Source of the DNA: Rhizobium vallis
GTDB lineage: Bacteria > Pseudomonadota > Alphaproteobacteria > Rhizobiales > Rhizobiaceae
Direction of reading: 5' to 3'
Assembly (NCBI RefSeq): GCF_003985155.1
Contig: NZ_ML133707.1
Span: forward strand, 1 to 48,923
Length of the DNA stretch: 48,923 nt
Positions 23,559 through 32,511 of the stretch are shown here, in pieces. Numbering within the stretch: position 1 is the first letter of the stretch; every line of letters begins with the position of its first letter. A model generated the notes under the pieces. The model searched no databases. It worked only from the letters and a program-made list of their open reading frames with translations, and was not told where the DNA came from. The position numbers were made by a program, and so were the translations under genes.

Positions 23559-24912
23559 ATGTCGCGTTCGTTGCTCGCCTTGGCGGCGCTCTTCATCGCA
23601 GGTGAGAGCCTATTGTCGGCTCCAGCCGTTGCAGACAGCCTGTCGCTCGCGCCGATGCTCCAGCGTGTCGTGCCGAGCGTCGTCAGCATCTCGGTGCAGG
23701 GCAGGGAACTCGACGACGCGGATGCAACGCTTGCTGATCCCTTCTACAGAAAGTTCTTCGGACTACCTGACGACGCTGCGCCGGCAGAGCACAGCTTCCA
23801 ATCGGCCGGATCGGGTGTCGTCATCGACGAGGTCCACGGCTACATCGTCACCAACCAGCATGTCATAGCAAGCGCCTCAAAAATCGAGGTGGCGCTCTCC
23901 GACGGCCGACGCTTCCAAGCGAAACTTGTCGGCGCCGATCCCGAGACGGATGTCGCTGTCGTTCAAATTCCACCTGATCATCTTGTTCAAGCCGAGTTTG
24001 GAAGCGCGTCCTCGCTTCACGTCGGCGACGTCGTCGTGGCGATCGGGAATCCCTTCGGCCTGGGCCAGACCGCGACGATGGGCATCGTAAGCGCGCTTGG
24101 GCGCCGTGCCGTGGGATCGGAGGGGTACGAAGGATTCATTCAGACGGACGCGTCGACCAATCCCGGCAATTCGGGCGGCGCGCTTGTAAGCGAGGACGGC
24201 GTCGTGGTCGGGATCAATAGCGCGATCATCGGCCCCGCCGGAGGAAGCATCGGCATCGGTTTTGCGGTCCCAGCCGAGACTGTCGGCATCGTGATGCGGC
24301 AGCTCATCCTGACCGGCAAGTTGGTACGCGGCGAGGTGGGAATTTTAACGCAGGACCTGACGCCCGGTCTCGCAAAGGCGTTCGGCGTCGATGAAGGGGC
24401 GGGCGCGCTGGTCAGCGAAGTCCTTCCGGGTTCACCGGCGGCAAATGCAGGAATTCAGCCGGGCGACGTCATTCGGATGGTCGACGGAAGGACGGTGCGC
24501 GGCGCGTCCGACGTTCGAAGGCTTGTGGGATCGCTACCGTTGCAGTCCAAGCCGTCCTTCCAGATCGACCGCGCGAGCCGAAGGATAGAAGCATTTCCCG
24601 TGGTGTCCGACGCACCGGTTGCCGAACCGGCTGCTTCGCGTACCATTCATATCGCCCGCGGCCCTCTCGCCGACGCCGAGATGGCGAACTCTCCATGGTC
24701 CCGGCGCCCGCGTCGTCGTCGTCGCCGAGGGTTCGGTCGCGGCACAGGCCGGCCTGCAGCCGGACGACGTTATCGTCGCTCTCGACCAGCAGCCGGTGAC
24801 GGACGTCGGGCAACTCCTCTCAATACTCGTGAAGGAGCATGCCCGTGCTCTCATCACCGTCGTGAGGAACGGCCACCGCCTCTTCGTGGCCGCTGACGTG
24901 CAGACCCAGTAG
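23559..24912 (+). pseudogene. DegP/HtrA-like periplasmic serine protease, second PDZ frameshifted
   Basis: A Do-family protease for damaged envelope proteins. A signal peptide (MSRSLLALAALFIAGESLL to about residue 25) precedes a trypsin-like domain. The catalytic triad is His in TNQHVIAS near 100, Asp in ETDVAVVQI near 130 and Ser in NPGNSGGALV near 204. PDZ1 spans about 255-340. Near 24688 one extra A shifts the frame; the true PDZ2 (ARVVVVAEGSVAAQAGLQPD, LDQQPVTDVGQLLSILV) is in another frame ending at 24912. As read, an arginine-rich false end stops at 24896. Protease and PDZ1 are intact, so partial function is possible. AAGGAG sets the start at 23559. Confidence 0.85.
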
Positions 24913-24963
24913 CAGCCCGCAGACCGTGTTCTGTCCGCTGAAATTCCAAGGTCGCTCTCGTGC

Positions 24964-24977
24964 TTGATGAAGATCAA
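24964..24977. promoter_or_regulatory. FixK/FNR box upstream of the BON gene
   Basis: TTGATGAAGATCAA is a perfect match to TTGAY-N4-RTCAA. Its centre lies about 65 bp before the ATG at 25036, consistent with a promoter activated from -41.5. Confidence 0.8.
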
Positions 24978-25035
24978 CGACGAAAATCTGCGGCGCTGTC
25001 ACGATCGGCACGTCGCAAACCTGAAGGAGGTTGTC

Positions 25036-25683
25036 ATGAACGACATTCAACTCAGACAGAACATTCTCGACGAAATGGAATTCGAGCCCAGCATCGACGC
25101 GGCTGATATCGGCGTCGCGGTCGATAGCGGGATCGTCACACTGACTGGTCACGTGCGCTCCTACGCGGAGAAAGAAGCCGCAGAGCGCGTGGTTAGTCGC
25201 GTCAAGGGCGTGCGCGGAATAGCTGCCGATATCGAGGTCCGGATTTTCGGGCCGAAGGAAACAGACGACGACGACATCGCCCGGCGAGCTGTCAAAATGC
25301 TCGACTGGAACGTTTCCGTGCCAAAGGATTCGGTGCAGGTGCGGGTCCTCAAAGGGTGGATCACCTTGCGGGGAGAGGTCGAGTGGCAATATCAAAAGAA
25401 CGCGGCCTACGACGCCGTGCGGGATCTCGCCGGCGTAGTAGGGGTGTCCAACCTAGTGGAGCTGAAGCCGCATATTACGGCGGTGGATGTCAAGAAACGC
25501 ATCGAGGATGCTTTCCAGCGCGACGCCGCTCTTGAGGCCGATGCAATCAGAATCGACGTCCAAGGCAGAAAGGTAATCCTCTCCGGCAAGGTGAAGACCT
25601 GGTCGGAACGGCAGGCGGCGGAGCGCGCTGCATGGTCCGCTCCAGGGATCAGCACTCTCGACGACCGACTGACGGTCGGGTGA
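25036..25683 (+). CDS. Three-BON-domain protein
   Basis: The 215-residue protein has three BON units at about residues 5-70, 78-145 and 150-215, each with the strand and glycine pattern (VDSGIVTLTGHVRSYAEKEA, VLKGWITLRGEVEWQYQKNA, VQGRKVILSGKVKTWSERQA). BON domains bind phospholipid or stabilise envelopes in osmotic stress proteins such as OsmY. No signal peptide is visible, so it may be cytoplasmic or peripheral. AAGGAGG at 25024-25030 fixes the ATG at 25036. A perfect FixK/FNR site lies upstream, so induction at low oxygen is expected. The gene is intact. Confidence 0.88.
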   Translation: MNDIQLRQNILDEMEFEPSIDAADIGVAVDSGIVTLTGHVRSYAEKEAAERVVSRVKGVRGIAADIEVRIFGPKETDDDDIARRAVKMLDWNVSVPKDSVQVRVLKGWITLRGEVEWQYQKNAAYDAVRDLAGVVGVSNLVELKPHITAVDVKKRIEDAFQRDAALEADAIRIDVQGRKVILSGKVKTWSERQAAERAAWSAPGISTLDDRLTVG

Positions 25684-25964
25684 TCGAATATCGGGATTGG
25701 CTAGACATTACTGCTCTGCCCACACTCAGCAGCAAGGGCGCCGCTGAGCGCCCTTCGCATAGAGCCCAATTTCCTTGATCGACTTGCGCGCAGATCTCGT
25801 CTTCGGAACGAAATTCCGCACCACCCGTTGCAGAGCCTCCGTCGCGAGCACAAGGCGACCATTGATGTTCTTGGAGAGCGACCTTGGGTGGCGACGTAGG
25901 CTGGGATCTTCCGCGAAGAAAGATATGAGTCCCCGCAACGGCAGCGCGATTGAGGTTTGGGTTT

Positions 25965-26700
25965 GATTTTTCTAAATTGAAATCCTGCTGTCGAGCAGAA
26001 TCGCTATTAGGCCTCGTGGCGAGCAGCAGCCTGAGACGGGTCGACATCTCCGATGCAGTGTACGGCTTCTTCAGCCAGCCGGCGCCCGCTTCGATCTCCT
26101 TGTCCGCGGCATGGGGTTCAGAAAAGCCCGACGTCAGGAGAATTTTCACCCTCGGCCAGCGCTCCCGGACATTCCGGGCCAGTTCGTCGTCGTTCATTCC
26201 CGGCATGGCCACATCACTGAACAGGAGCGCTACGTCATGCCCCGCCTCCAGCTCCTTCACCGCGTCGATCCCGTTCGTAGCTTCGATCACGAAGTAGGCA
26301 AGCGTCTGCAGGCGGCTGACCGTCACTCGGCGAACTCTCGCGTCGTCCTCGACCACCAGGATAGTTTCCGTGCCCCGAGGCGGGGCTTCCTCAGCCCGCT
26401 GCTCGTTCGGATGAGAATCCTTTCCGGCGTCGGCGCGTGGAAGAAAGAGGCGCACCGTCGTCCCTTCGCCAAGTTCGCTGTAGAGCTGCAGGTGCCCTGC
26501 GGATTGCTTTGCGAAACCGTAGACCATGCTCAGCCCAAGCCCCGTTCCCGAGCCCGTCGGTTTCGCGGTGAAGAACGGTCGAAAGCCCTCTCCATCACAT
26601 CGGACGTCATTCCGGTGCCGGTGTCGGTCACGGAAATGAGGACGTAGCTGCCGGGGCGGATCGCCGGGTACATCAGGACATAGTCGGAGTCGATCTTGCA
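25965..26700 (-). pseudogene. Hybrid histidine kinase remnant: ATPase end plus receiver
   Basis: Reading on the minus strand, SDYVLMYPAIRPGSYVLISV with DTGTGM is the G1-box part of a HATPase domain (26610-26690). A one-base loss near 26580 shifts the frame, then FFTAKPTGSGTGLGLSMVYG gives the G2 box. A receiver domain follows (TILVVEDDARVRR, LFSDVAMPGM with the phospho-acceptor Asp, KKPYTASEM). The sensor and dimerisation parts are missing, truncated near 26700. The frame runs on to 25649 with an unrelated tail. The 280 bases after the BON gene (25684-25964) hold no gene I recognise. Confidence 0.8.
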
Positions 26701-26745
26701 ACAGAGCCCTTGCAGGCGGGCACCTCAAAGCAGACAGGAGCTGCG

Positions 26746-26847
26746 ATGGAGGACAAGGCTTCGCAGGTTCTATCGAGCACGAAATACAGCACTGCTACCA
26801 AGCAGTTGGCAGGATCCGTGCTCTCACAATCCAACAAAAAGCGCTGA
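26746..26847 (+). CDS. Small conserved-type protein, 33 aa
   Basis: The frame encodes MEDKASQVLSSTKYSTATKQ followed by LAGSVLSQSNKKR, with AGGAG before the ATG. I recognise the ending (A-S-K-V-L-x-n then K-x-A-G-S-x-L-S/T-Q) as a pattern of many small proteins of unknown function. The next possible ATG overlaps its stop (TGATG) but opens a 73-codon frame with nothing recognisable. Confidence 0.45.
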   Translation: MEDKASQVLSSTKYSTATKQLAGSVLSQSNKKR

Positions 26848-27242
26848 TGAACGAACAAGAACTTTCGAACCAGTTTCTGTTGTTTTTCCCGGGCTTCTCG
26901 TCAACCAGTCTTATTCCGTTTCCTGCCACCTTAACTCATCATCTTCCGGAAAAGCGGCAGTTGGTTGCGAACATCCAGTGCCTCGGTCGGTGGACTCCGC
27001 TGAAGCGCCTATTTGAAGTCACTCTGCCCCAGATACGCTTCAATGCAGCTAGGAATGGGAAGCGATGAGCAAAGTGCGTAGGAGATCAAAGTTTCCCACT
27101 CCTTGTGGCCTGCCGAGGTCGGCGATCGATGACAGGCGTAATCGAGAGACACTGGCCCCCGAGACATCAATCCCGCTTGGGGGAGACGTATCTGACAACG
27201 TTGGTTGTAAATCCGCTTTTGTTTGCCGATGCACATTCAGTG
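26848..27242. other. No recognisable gene
   Basis: Short frames occur on both strands, including one from 26847 to 27068 that overlaps the previous stop, but none has motifs or composition I can defend. The left part of the phosphoketolase remnant may begin here. Confidence 0.3.
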
Positions 27243-27439
27243 CCATGGCTGGATCGCATGGTTCAGATACACGCAGATAGACATCGCGACCGATCGCGCG
27301 CGTGCCCGGCCTCGCCGAAAAGGTGCCAGATGTGACGGCAGCCTTGCATGCAAAGCTCGACGAGCACCGGGCGTTCGTGCGGGAGCGTGGAGAAGACTTG
27401 CCGGAAATCCAGAATTGGCGCTGGGCACGCTCCTCCTAG
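27243..27439 (+). pseudogene. 3' end of a phosphoketolase gene
   Basis: PWLDRMVQI (27240-27270) and, after a frame break, GLAEKVPDVTAALHAKLDEH with VRERGEDLPEIQNWRW up to the TAG at 27437 match the C-terminus of xylulose-5-phosphate/fructose-6-phosphate phosphoketolases. In those proteins, D-R-V-P-G-L-A leads to an EDMPEIRDWxW ending. The enzyme yields acetyl phosphate. The rest of the roughly 800-residue protein is missing. Phosphoketolase genes are often found in low-oxygen stress clusters, which fits the setting. Confidence 0.6.
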
Positions 27440-27659
27440 TGCGACAGAGGACCGGATTGGGTAGCGACTACCACCAGCCATACTGCCGCAGCTACGCCGG
27501 CACGCAAGAGAAAGGATTCGAGTGCGAGGTGGCAACCTCGCCTTCGACTTGGGGTGTCCCACGGCAATCGCAGCCTTTGCAGCGTCAGCTACGTGTTTCG
27601 AGTCCTGTTCGTTCTGCAAACGATGCGATCTTAAAACGTCCTGGAGAATGATCGCCGGG

Positions 27660-28712
27660 TCATGCTGCAGCCGTCAACGAGAGGCAGCTAAGGGTGAAGC
27701 CCGGTCCCATCGCCGTCAGGACAGTTCTCCTGGGTAGTCCTTGCGCAAGAAGCTTCTCGAGTACGAACAGCGCGGTTGGCGAGGACATGTTCCCATAGTC
27801 CGAGAGAACCTCACGTTCCTGGTCGAGGGTTCCCTGGCTTAGTTTAAGCGCCGATTCCAAGGCGGTGATAACCTTTGATCCACCGGGGTGGCACGCAAAC
27901 CGGTCAACGTCGGCAGGAGCAAGATCTGATCGGGCGAGTATGGACGTTACGCCCTTCAGCACATGAGTTTCGGCGAACGGTGGTATCGCACGATCGAAGA
28001 TCACGCCCAGACCCTCCGGATCGACGCTCCATCCCATGATGTCTAGCGTGTCGGGCCACGTATGCTGGCCTGCAAGTTCGACCTCGGCCAGACCGGTCTC
28101 ACTAGCACGCACCACGCAGGCGGCGGCCCCGTCGCCGAAGAGGGCGGTCGCCACGATGTTCGCCTTCGTAAGCTTGTCCATGCGAAATGCCAACGTGCAG
28201 GTCTCGACGGCGACCACCAGCACGACTGAGCCTGGCCGGGATGCCGCCAGCCGTGACCCGATTGAAAGCCCAGAGACTCCGCCGGCACAGCCGAGGCCAA
28301 ACACGGGAACCCGTTCGACATCGTCCCGGAAGCCCAGTTCTCGGCTTACCCTCGCTTCCAGACTAGGTGTCGCAATACCAGTCGAGGAGACGGTTACGAT
28401 CGTGTCGACATCGCCTGCTGCAATGCCCGCCGACACGAGAGCCTTGCTGGCGGCGGCGACGAACATTGCACCAGCGCCCTCGATATGAGCGAGGTTTCGT
28501 TCGGGCCATCCCGACGTCTCGAGATACCACTCGATCGGCCGGACGGCATAGCGGCGCCGAATTCCCGAGGTTTCGAACACCCTTGCCAGCTTTTCGAAAT
28601 CGCCAAATCGCGATGAGAACGCGGTGTGCGAGGCTCGCGCCGCGTCACGCTGGTCGATGACATGTGGCGGAACGGCGGTGCCGACGGATACCAGCTTGAC
28701 GGGTTGCTGCAT
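27660..28712 (-). CDS. Type III polyketide synthase (chalcone synthase-like)
   Basis: The 350-residue thiolase-fold enzyme extends acyl-CoA starters with malonyl-CoA, making pyrones, resorcinols or related phenolics. The catalytic triad is complete: Cys in GLGCAGGVSGLS near residue 140, His in FACHPGG near 272, and Asn in SDYGNMSSPT near 306. GFTLSCLSL closes the fold. AAGGAG precedes the ATG at 28712. No tailoring methyltransferase or oxidoreductase gene is next to it, although they often accompany this family. The FixK site at 28888 lies 176 bp upstream on the shared intergenic side and may or may not act on it. It is intact among broken neighbours. Confidence 0.9.
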   Translation of the reverse strand: MQQPVKLVSVGTAVPPHVIDQRDAARASHTAFSSRFGDFEKLARVFETSGIRRRYAVRPIEWYLETSGWPERNLAHIEGAGAMFVAAASKALVSAGIAAGDVDTIVTVSSTGIATPSLEARVSRELGFRDDVERVPVFGLGCAGGVSGLSIGSRLAASRPGSVVLVVAVETCTLAFRMDKLTKANIVATALFGDGAAACVVRASETGLAEVELAGQHTWPDTLDIMGWSVDPEGLGVIFDRAIPPFAETHVLKGVTSILARSDLAPADVDRFACHPGGSKVITALESALKLSQGTLDQEREVLSDYGNMSSPTALFVLEKLLAQGLPRRTVLTAMGPGFTLSCLSLTAAA

Positions 28713-28887
28713 AAGACTCCTTGCGACGGCGCGGGAAGAATTTGGTACGCCGCGCGAGGACGAGACCGAACCGTAACGCCTCGATCCTCAATAAGTTGCA
28801 ATGCGGGCGAGCCTGACGCCGCACTTCGTCGGAAGGCTTCAGAGACGACGACGCGTGAAGGATGCCTCCCGCGGCTTCGTGTCTGCC

Positions 28888-28901
28888 TTGATCCACGTCA
28901 A
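28888..28901. promoter_or_regulatory. FixK/FNR box upstream of the CBS-BON gene
   Basis: TTGATCCACGTCAA is a perfect TTGAY-N4-RTCAA site. Its centre is about 60 bp before the ATG at 28954. It lies in the divergent region with the polyketide synthase gene. Confidence 0.8.
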
Positions 28902-28953
28902 TGCGCTCAACAAGTTGGCTCCGTAATTGTCCGATCGAAAAGGAGACAGCGCG

Positions 28954-29604
28954 ATGCTTGCTAGAGACATCATGACGACCCCGTGACGACGCTCGACGAG
29001 GGACACAACGTCAGGGAAGCCGTCGAGATCGTCAACGCCAGCAAGATCGGCGCGGTGCCCGTCATCGATGGCGAAGGGCGGCTCACCGGCATCGTCACCG
29101 GGGAGACCTGCTGCGCCGGGTGGCGTCATCCTGGGCGAGACGGGCGGTACCGCATACGCGCGACCGCGAAGATGCACTGGCGGACTATGTGAAGGCCCGA
29201 AGCTGGCGCGTCAAGGACGTGATGTCGACGCCCGTCGTCAGCGCCGCCCCGAGCGCAACCGCGAGCCAGCTCGCAGAACTCCTGCAGGCCCACGACATCA
29301 AACACCGAACGGCAGACTCGCCGGCATAATCAGCCGTCACGACTTGATGCGAGCGCTTCTCGATGTTCGACGGCAGTGTACTGCTTCCGGCGACGAGGCC
29401 CTAGGGACGGCCGTTCGTGGCCGCCTGGAAACCGAGTTCGAAATAAGGTTCCCCATCGTCAATGCGACCGTCTCCGACGGGGCAGTGACCCTGAGGGGAG
29501 AGGTCGAGACGGAGCTGGAATGCTCGGCGGCCAGGGTGGCGGCGGAAAGCATCCGCGGCGTCGGCGGCGTGGTAAACAACATCACCCTGGATACCGCATG
29601 GTGA
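28954..29604 (+). pseudogene. CBS-pair plus BON protein, several frameshifts
   Basis: The remnant starts at ATG 28954 after AAGGAG with MLARDIMTT, then breaks within a few codons. The first CBS domain continues as REAVEIVNASKIGAVPVIDG (about 29010-29095). After two more shifts the linker and second CBS follow (DYVKARSWRVKDVMSTPVVS, ATASQLAELLQAHDIKH), then LAGIISRHDLMRAL. The BON domain (FEIRFPIVNATVSDGAVTLR, VGGVVNNITLDTAW) ends at 29604. Such proteins bind adenosyl ligands through the CBS pair and are typical of rhizobial low-oxygen regulons. At least three single-base lesions disable it. Confidence 0.8.
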
Positions 29605-29643
29605 GCTCTCTCAAACTATGAAATCGTCCCTGGAGTTTCCGTC

Positions 29644-29787
29644 ATGTTTGTCAGGGTCATCGCAGACGCCGTCGTGTCGAGGCTTCTCCTCGTCATCCTG
29701 ATCCTCATGGTGGGGACGGTCGTGAGCGTCCTACTGGTGAGGCCATCCGACGACTCCCGAACCGGGCGCGTCGAGCGCTCTCTCTGA
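29644..29787 (+). CDS. Single-span small membrane protein, 47 aa
   Basis: The product begins MFVRVIADAVVSRLLL and has one hydrophobic helix at about residues 13-32 (LLLVILILMVGTVVSVLLV), then a polar, arginine-containing tail. It lies between the CBS-BON remnant and the ABC transporter remnant on the same strand. I know no function; the helix and undisturbed frame support a real small gene. Confidence 0.45.
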   Translation: MFVRVIADAVVSRLLLVILILMVGTVVSVLLVRPSDDSRTGRVERSL

Positions 29788-29866
29788 CCCGTGAGTGCGC
29801 GATGAACATCTGGCCCTCCAGGATTTAATTGTCCGGCCGCGTCCCGCAAATGGCGCGACGGATTCG

Positions 29867-30383
29867 ATGCTCTCCGAACTATTCGGCTTCATCTGGCTGA
29901 TGGGAAGGCGTCATCAGGCGTTGGTCGCAGGGCTGTCCCTGGCTCTTTTCGTTATCGGCGCGGCGCCTCTCGAACTCCAGCGCCGGATCGTCAATGAGGC
30001 GACCGAGCAAGCGTCATACCGGTCTCTTCTCTTTCTCGTCTCCCTCTATCTCGCGGTCGCAGTGTTGAAGGGCGCGATAAATTCACCTCCAACCTCTAAA
30101 GAAGCTGGGTGGGCGAAAAAAGCACGCTTTGGCTCGGGGCGCGCGTTCTGCATCGGGCCGAGACGCCGCCATCGGAATCCACGCTCGAGGGGGTTGAGCT
30201 GTCGATCGTCTTTGCGGAAGCGGAACCGGTGGGCAGTTTCGTTGGGACCAGCATCTCCGAGCCGCTACTCCAGATCGGCATCCTTGTCACCGTGGGCGGT
30301 TATCTGATCTATCTCCAGCCGCTGATGAGGATGGCCGTCGCAGCCACCTTCGCCCCGCAGATTGCGTTCGTCCCGATGTTAGG
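29867..30383 (+). pseudogene. ABC transporter membrane-domain remnant
   Basis: The first segment, MLSELFGFIWLMGRRHQALV then LALFVIGAAPLELQRRIVNE (to about 30085), is the start of an exporter-type transmembrane domain. After a frame break near 30095 it continues with LHRAETPPSESTLEGVELSI, then SEPLLQIGILVTVGGYLIYL and QPLMRMAVAATFAPQIAFVP. Similarity ends at about 30383, where IS256-type DNA begins; the ATP-binding part is gone. The insertion of that element probably caused the truncation. Confidence 0.7.
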
Positions 30384-30780
30384 CTGCTCACCTGGCTTTT
30401 GGAGATGCCGCTCATACCCATGGCCTTGACCAAGTCGTCGACAGAACGAGTCGAGATTCCCTGGATATGCGCTTCCTGGATAACGGCCGTCAGAGCTTTC
30501 TCTGCCATGCGGCGCGGTTCAAGGAAGCTCGGAAAGTAGCTGCCTTTGCGCAGCTTCGGAATGCGAAGCTCGACGGTGCCAGCCCGCGTCTCCCGATGTC
30601 ACGGTAGCCATTGCGTTGTGCGAGCCGCATCGAGTTCTTCACACCGAAGTCTGCACCCGTAGCCGAGCCTACTTCCAGCTCCATCAGCCGATCGGCAGCA
30701 AGACCGATCATCTCACGCAACAAATCTGCATCGGCACTCTTCTCAACAAGGGAGCGCACGTTCATCATGTCATTGGTCAT
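30383..30780 (-). mobile_element. IS256-family transposase, N-terminal fragment
   Basis: From ATG 30780 the frame reads MTNDMMNVRSLVEKSADADL and LREMIGLAADRLMELEVGSA, typical for the start of rhizobial IS256-type Mutator transposases. After a frame break near 30500 it continues MAEKALTAVIQEAHIQGIST and SVDDLVKAMGMSGISKSQVS. Similarity stops at about 30390, before the catalytic core, so the element is inactive. It separates the ABC transporter remnant from the coxL remnant. Confidence 0.8.
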
Positions 30781-30916
30781 CGGTGATCTTTCCGTCAGGT
30801 TGGTCTTGAACAACCCGACCCTAGCGGAAAAACACTGATGGCCGCCCGCAAAGCCGGTCACCCGCTACAGCGCAACGAGAAGCGCGCGGGCGCTCGGCTT
30901 TACTCCCTACCGTCAC

Positions 30917-31283
30917 CTACGCCACGTACTGGGACACGATCCGATAGAACGGCCACCTTTTCCCGCGTGCAAGTGGCCATATGGGGGTGGCGTAATAACC
31001 AGGCATACGCGAGGTCGGTATGGCAGGTTTGATCTCTCCTTCCAGGTCGCTCGCGTTATAGATCGCGACGACGCCGGGCACCGAGAACGCATCGCCGACA
31101 TCGATGTTCAGGATTCGGGCATGTGGCTGGTCGGAGCGTCGCAATGCGATATGCAACATACCGCGGCGCCATGTCATCGACATACTGACCAACACCCGTC
31201 AGCAGACGTGGATCTTCGGTGCGCTTGTCCCGCTTGCCGACAAGTTTGGGCCGCAGCTCGACGGAATGGTCCTGCTGGCTCAT
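30917..31283 (-). pseudogene. Aldehyde oxidase/CO dehydrogenase-type large subunit, N-terminal remnant
   Basis: MSQQDHSVELRPKLVGKRDK with RTEDPRLLTGVGQYVDDM starts at 31283. Near 31170 the frame shifts to MLHIALRRSDQPHARILNID, then VPGVVAIYNASDLEGEIKPA. This is the beginning of a molybdenum-binding CoxL-type subunit, normally near 800 residues. Everything after about residue 115 is missing, the cut lying near the IS256 fragment. Together with coxS and coxM remnants it shows a former three-subunit hydroxylase operon. Confidence 0.75.
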
Positions 31284-32041
31284 TCGTAGAACTCCACACC
31301 CTTTCGCAACTCTTGCCATTGCGCGTCGTCGTGGCCGAAAATGATAGAAGCTCCCCGCTCCCGAAGAGCTTTCAGGCGAGCGAGTGCCTCTGCGGCGAGT
31401 TCGATGTTCCAAGTATTTCTCGGAGCGATACCGGTGTCGACGCTCGCCTGGAGCGGGGCAGCATCTGAAGCGAGTATAAATGAACCATCTTTTTCCAGCT
31501 CGACACGGGCGACGGTCATTCCGGGGGTATGACCCGGCATGGGCAGCAAGACGATGCGCCCGTCGCCAAAGACGTCATGCTCGGCATTGAAGGTCTGGAA
31601 ACCCTGGGGCTGGTCCCATTCTCCTCGAAGATAGCCTTGATTTTCTGCACCGCTTGCCGTGGCGGCCTGCGCCTCCGCTTCGTGGCAGAGGATCGTTGCG
31701 CGCCGAAAGTACGCGTTGCAGCCGCAATGATCGGGATGCAGATGTGAACAGATCACAACATCTATGTCCTCGGGATCGAGAGCAAGAGTCTTCAACTGAT
31801 GAACGACCGTCCGCTCTGGCGAAAAGATCGGGGTCATAACCTTGCTTAACCCACCCCATCGCGCGCCTGGATCGATGGCGGCCTCTGGATTGCATCCGCT
31901 ATCGAACAGCGCGTTGCCTTGGGGATGGCGCATCAGGGTGGCGTGAACCGGCAATTCAATCGCTTCTTCCTTCAGCGCCCCAGGGACGTAGATGGACCGG
32001 CGCATACGAAGGCGGCCGGCCTCGAGAAAATGCATCTTCAT
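31280..32041 (-). CDS. Metallo-beta-lactamase-fold hydrolase (AttM/BlcC-like lactonase family)
   Basis: The 253-residue protein carries HLHPDHCG near residue 107, the two-zinc site of this fold, with the later metal ligands in MPGHTPGMTV and ASDAAPLQ and a final GHDDAQW. Length and layout fit the lactonase branch that includes BlcC/AttM, which opens gamma-butyrolactone or N-acyl-homoserine lactones. I place the start at 32041, where AGAGGA lies upstream, rather than 32146. It overlaps the coxL remnant start by 4 bp and follows the coxS remnant by 1 bp, so it belonged to that operon. It is intact, unlike its neighbours. Substrate is not certain. Confidence 0.82.
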   Translation of the reverse strand: MKMHFLEAGRLRMRRSIYVPGALKEEAIELPVHATLMRHPQGNALFDSGCNPEAAIDPGARWGGLSKVMTPIFSPERTVVHQLKTLALDPEDIDVVICSHLHPDHCGCNAYFRRATILCHEAEAQAATASGAENQGYLRGEWDQPQGFQTFNAEHDVFGDGRIVLLPMPGHTPGMTVARVELEKDGSFILASDAAPLQASVDTGIAPRNTWNIELAAEALARLKALRERGASIIFGHDDAQWQELRKGVEFYE

Positions 32042-32042
32042 C

Positions 32043-32511
32043 TTAAGGTCCTCTCTTGCTAGCCAGTTCGCGGACGGCGTTGACGATGTTTTCATAGCCC
32101 GTACAACGACAGATGTTTCCTGAGAGCGCTTCCCTGATCTTATCATCGGTTTCCAGCGGATGGTGGCGAAGAAGGTCGATGATCGCCAACGATGAAACTG
32201 GGCCTACAAATTCGCATTGCAGGCCATGATGCTGGCGGAACGCTTCTTGGATTCGTCCGAGTATCGACGCTTCCCTGGCCATGGTTTCGATTTCGCTCCC
32301 GTCTGCCTGCACTGCAAGCATCAGACAGGAGCGTGCGCTCCTTCCATCGAGAATGACGGTGCAGGCACCGCAAACGCCATGTTCGCACCCGACATGGGTT
32401 CCGGTCAGGCAAAGGATCCTGGCGCAGGAAGTGGCTCAGCAGCGTTCGTGCTTCGATCGTGCGCGTCATATACGCTTCGTTGACGCTGACGGTGATCGTC
32501 TTCTCACTCAT
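32043..32511 (-). pseudogene. [2Fe-2S] small subunit of a molybdenum hydroxylase, frameshifted
   Basis: Begins MSEKTITVSVNEAYMTRTIE, breaks near 32420, and resumes as LTGTHVGCEHGVCGACTVIL with the first cluster cysteines. Near 32200 two compensating lesions change the second cluster's C-G-F-C region; the neighbouring frame reads FCRPSFI. SGNICRCTGYENIV gives the last two cysteines, ending at 32043. Electron transfer would be lost as read. The start overlaps the end of the coxM remnant. Confidence 0.75.

Noticed and set aside
25726..25938. Minus-strand 70-codon frame after the BON gene
   Set aside because: It needs a TTG start, has no recognisable motif and overlaps the tail frame of the kinase remnant.
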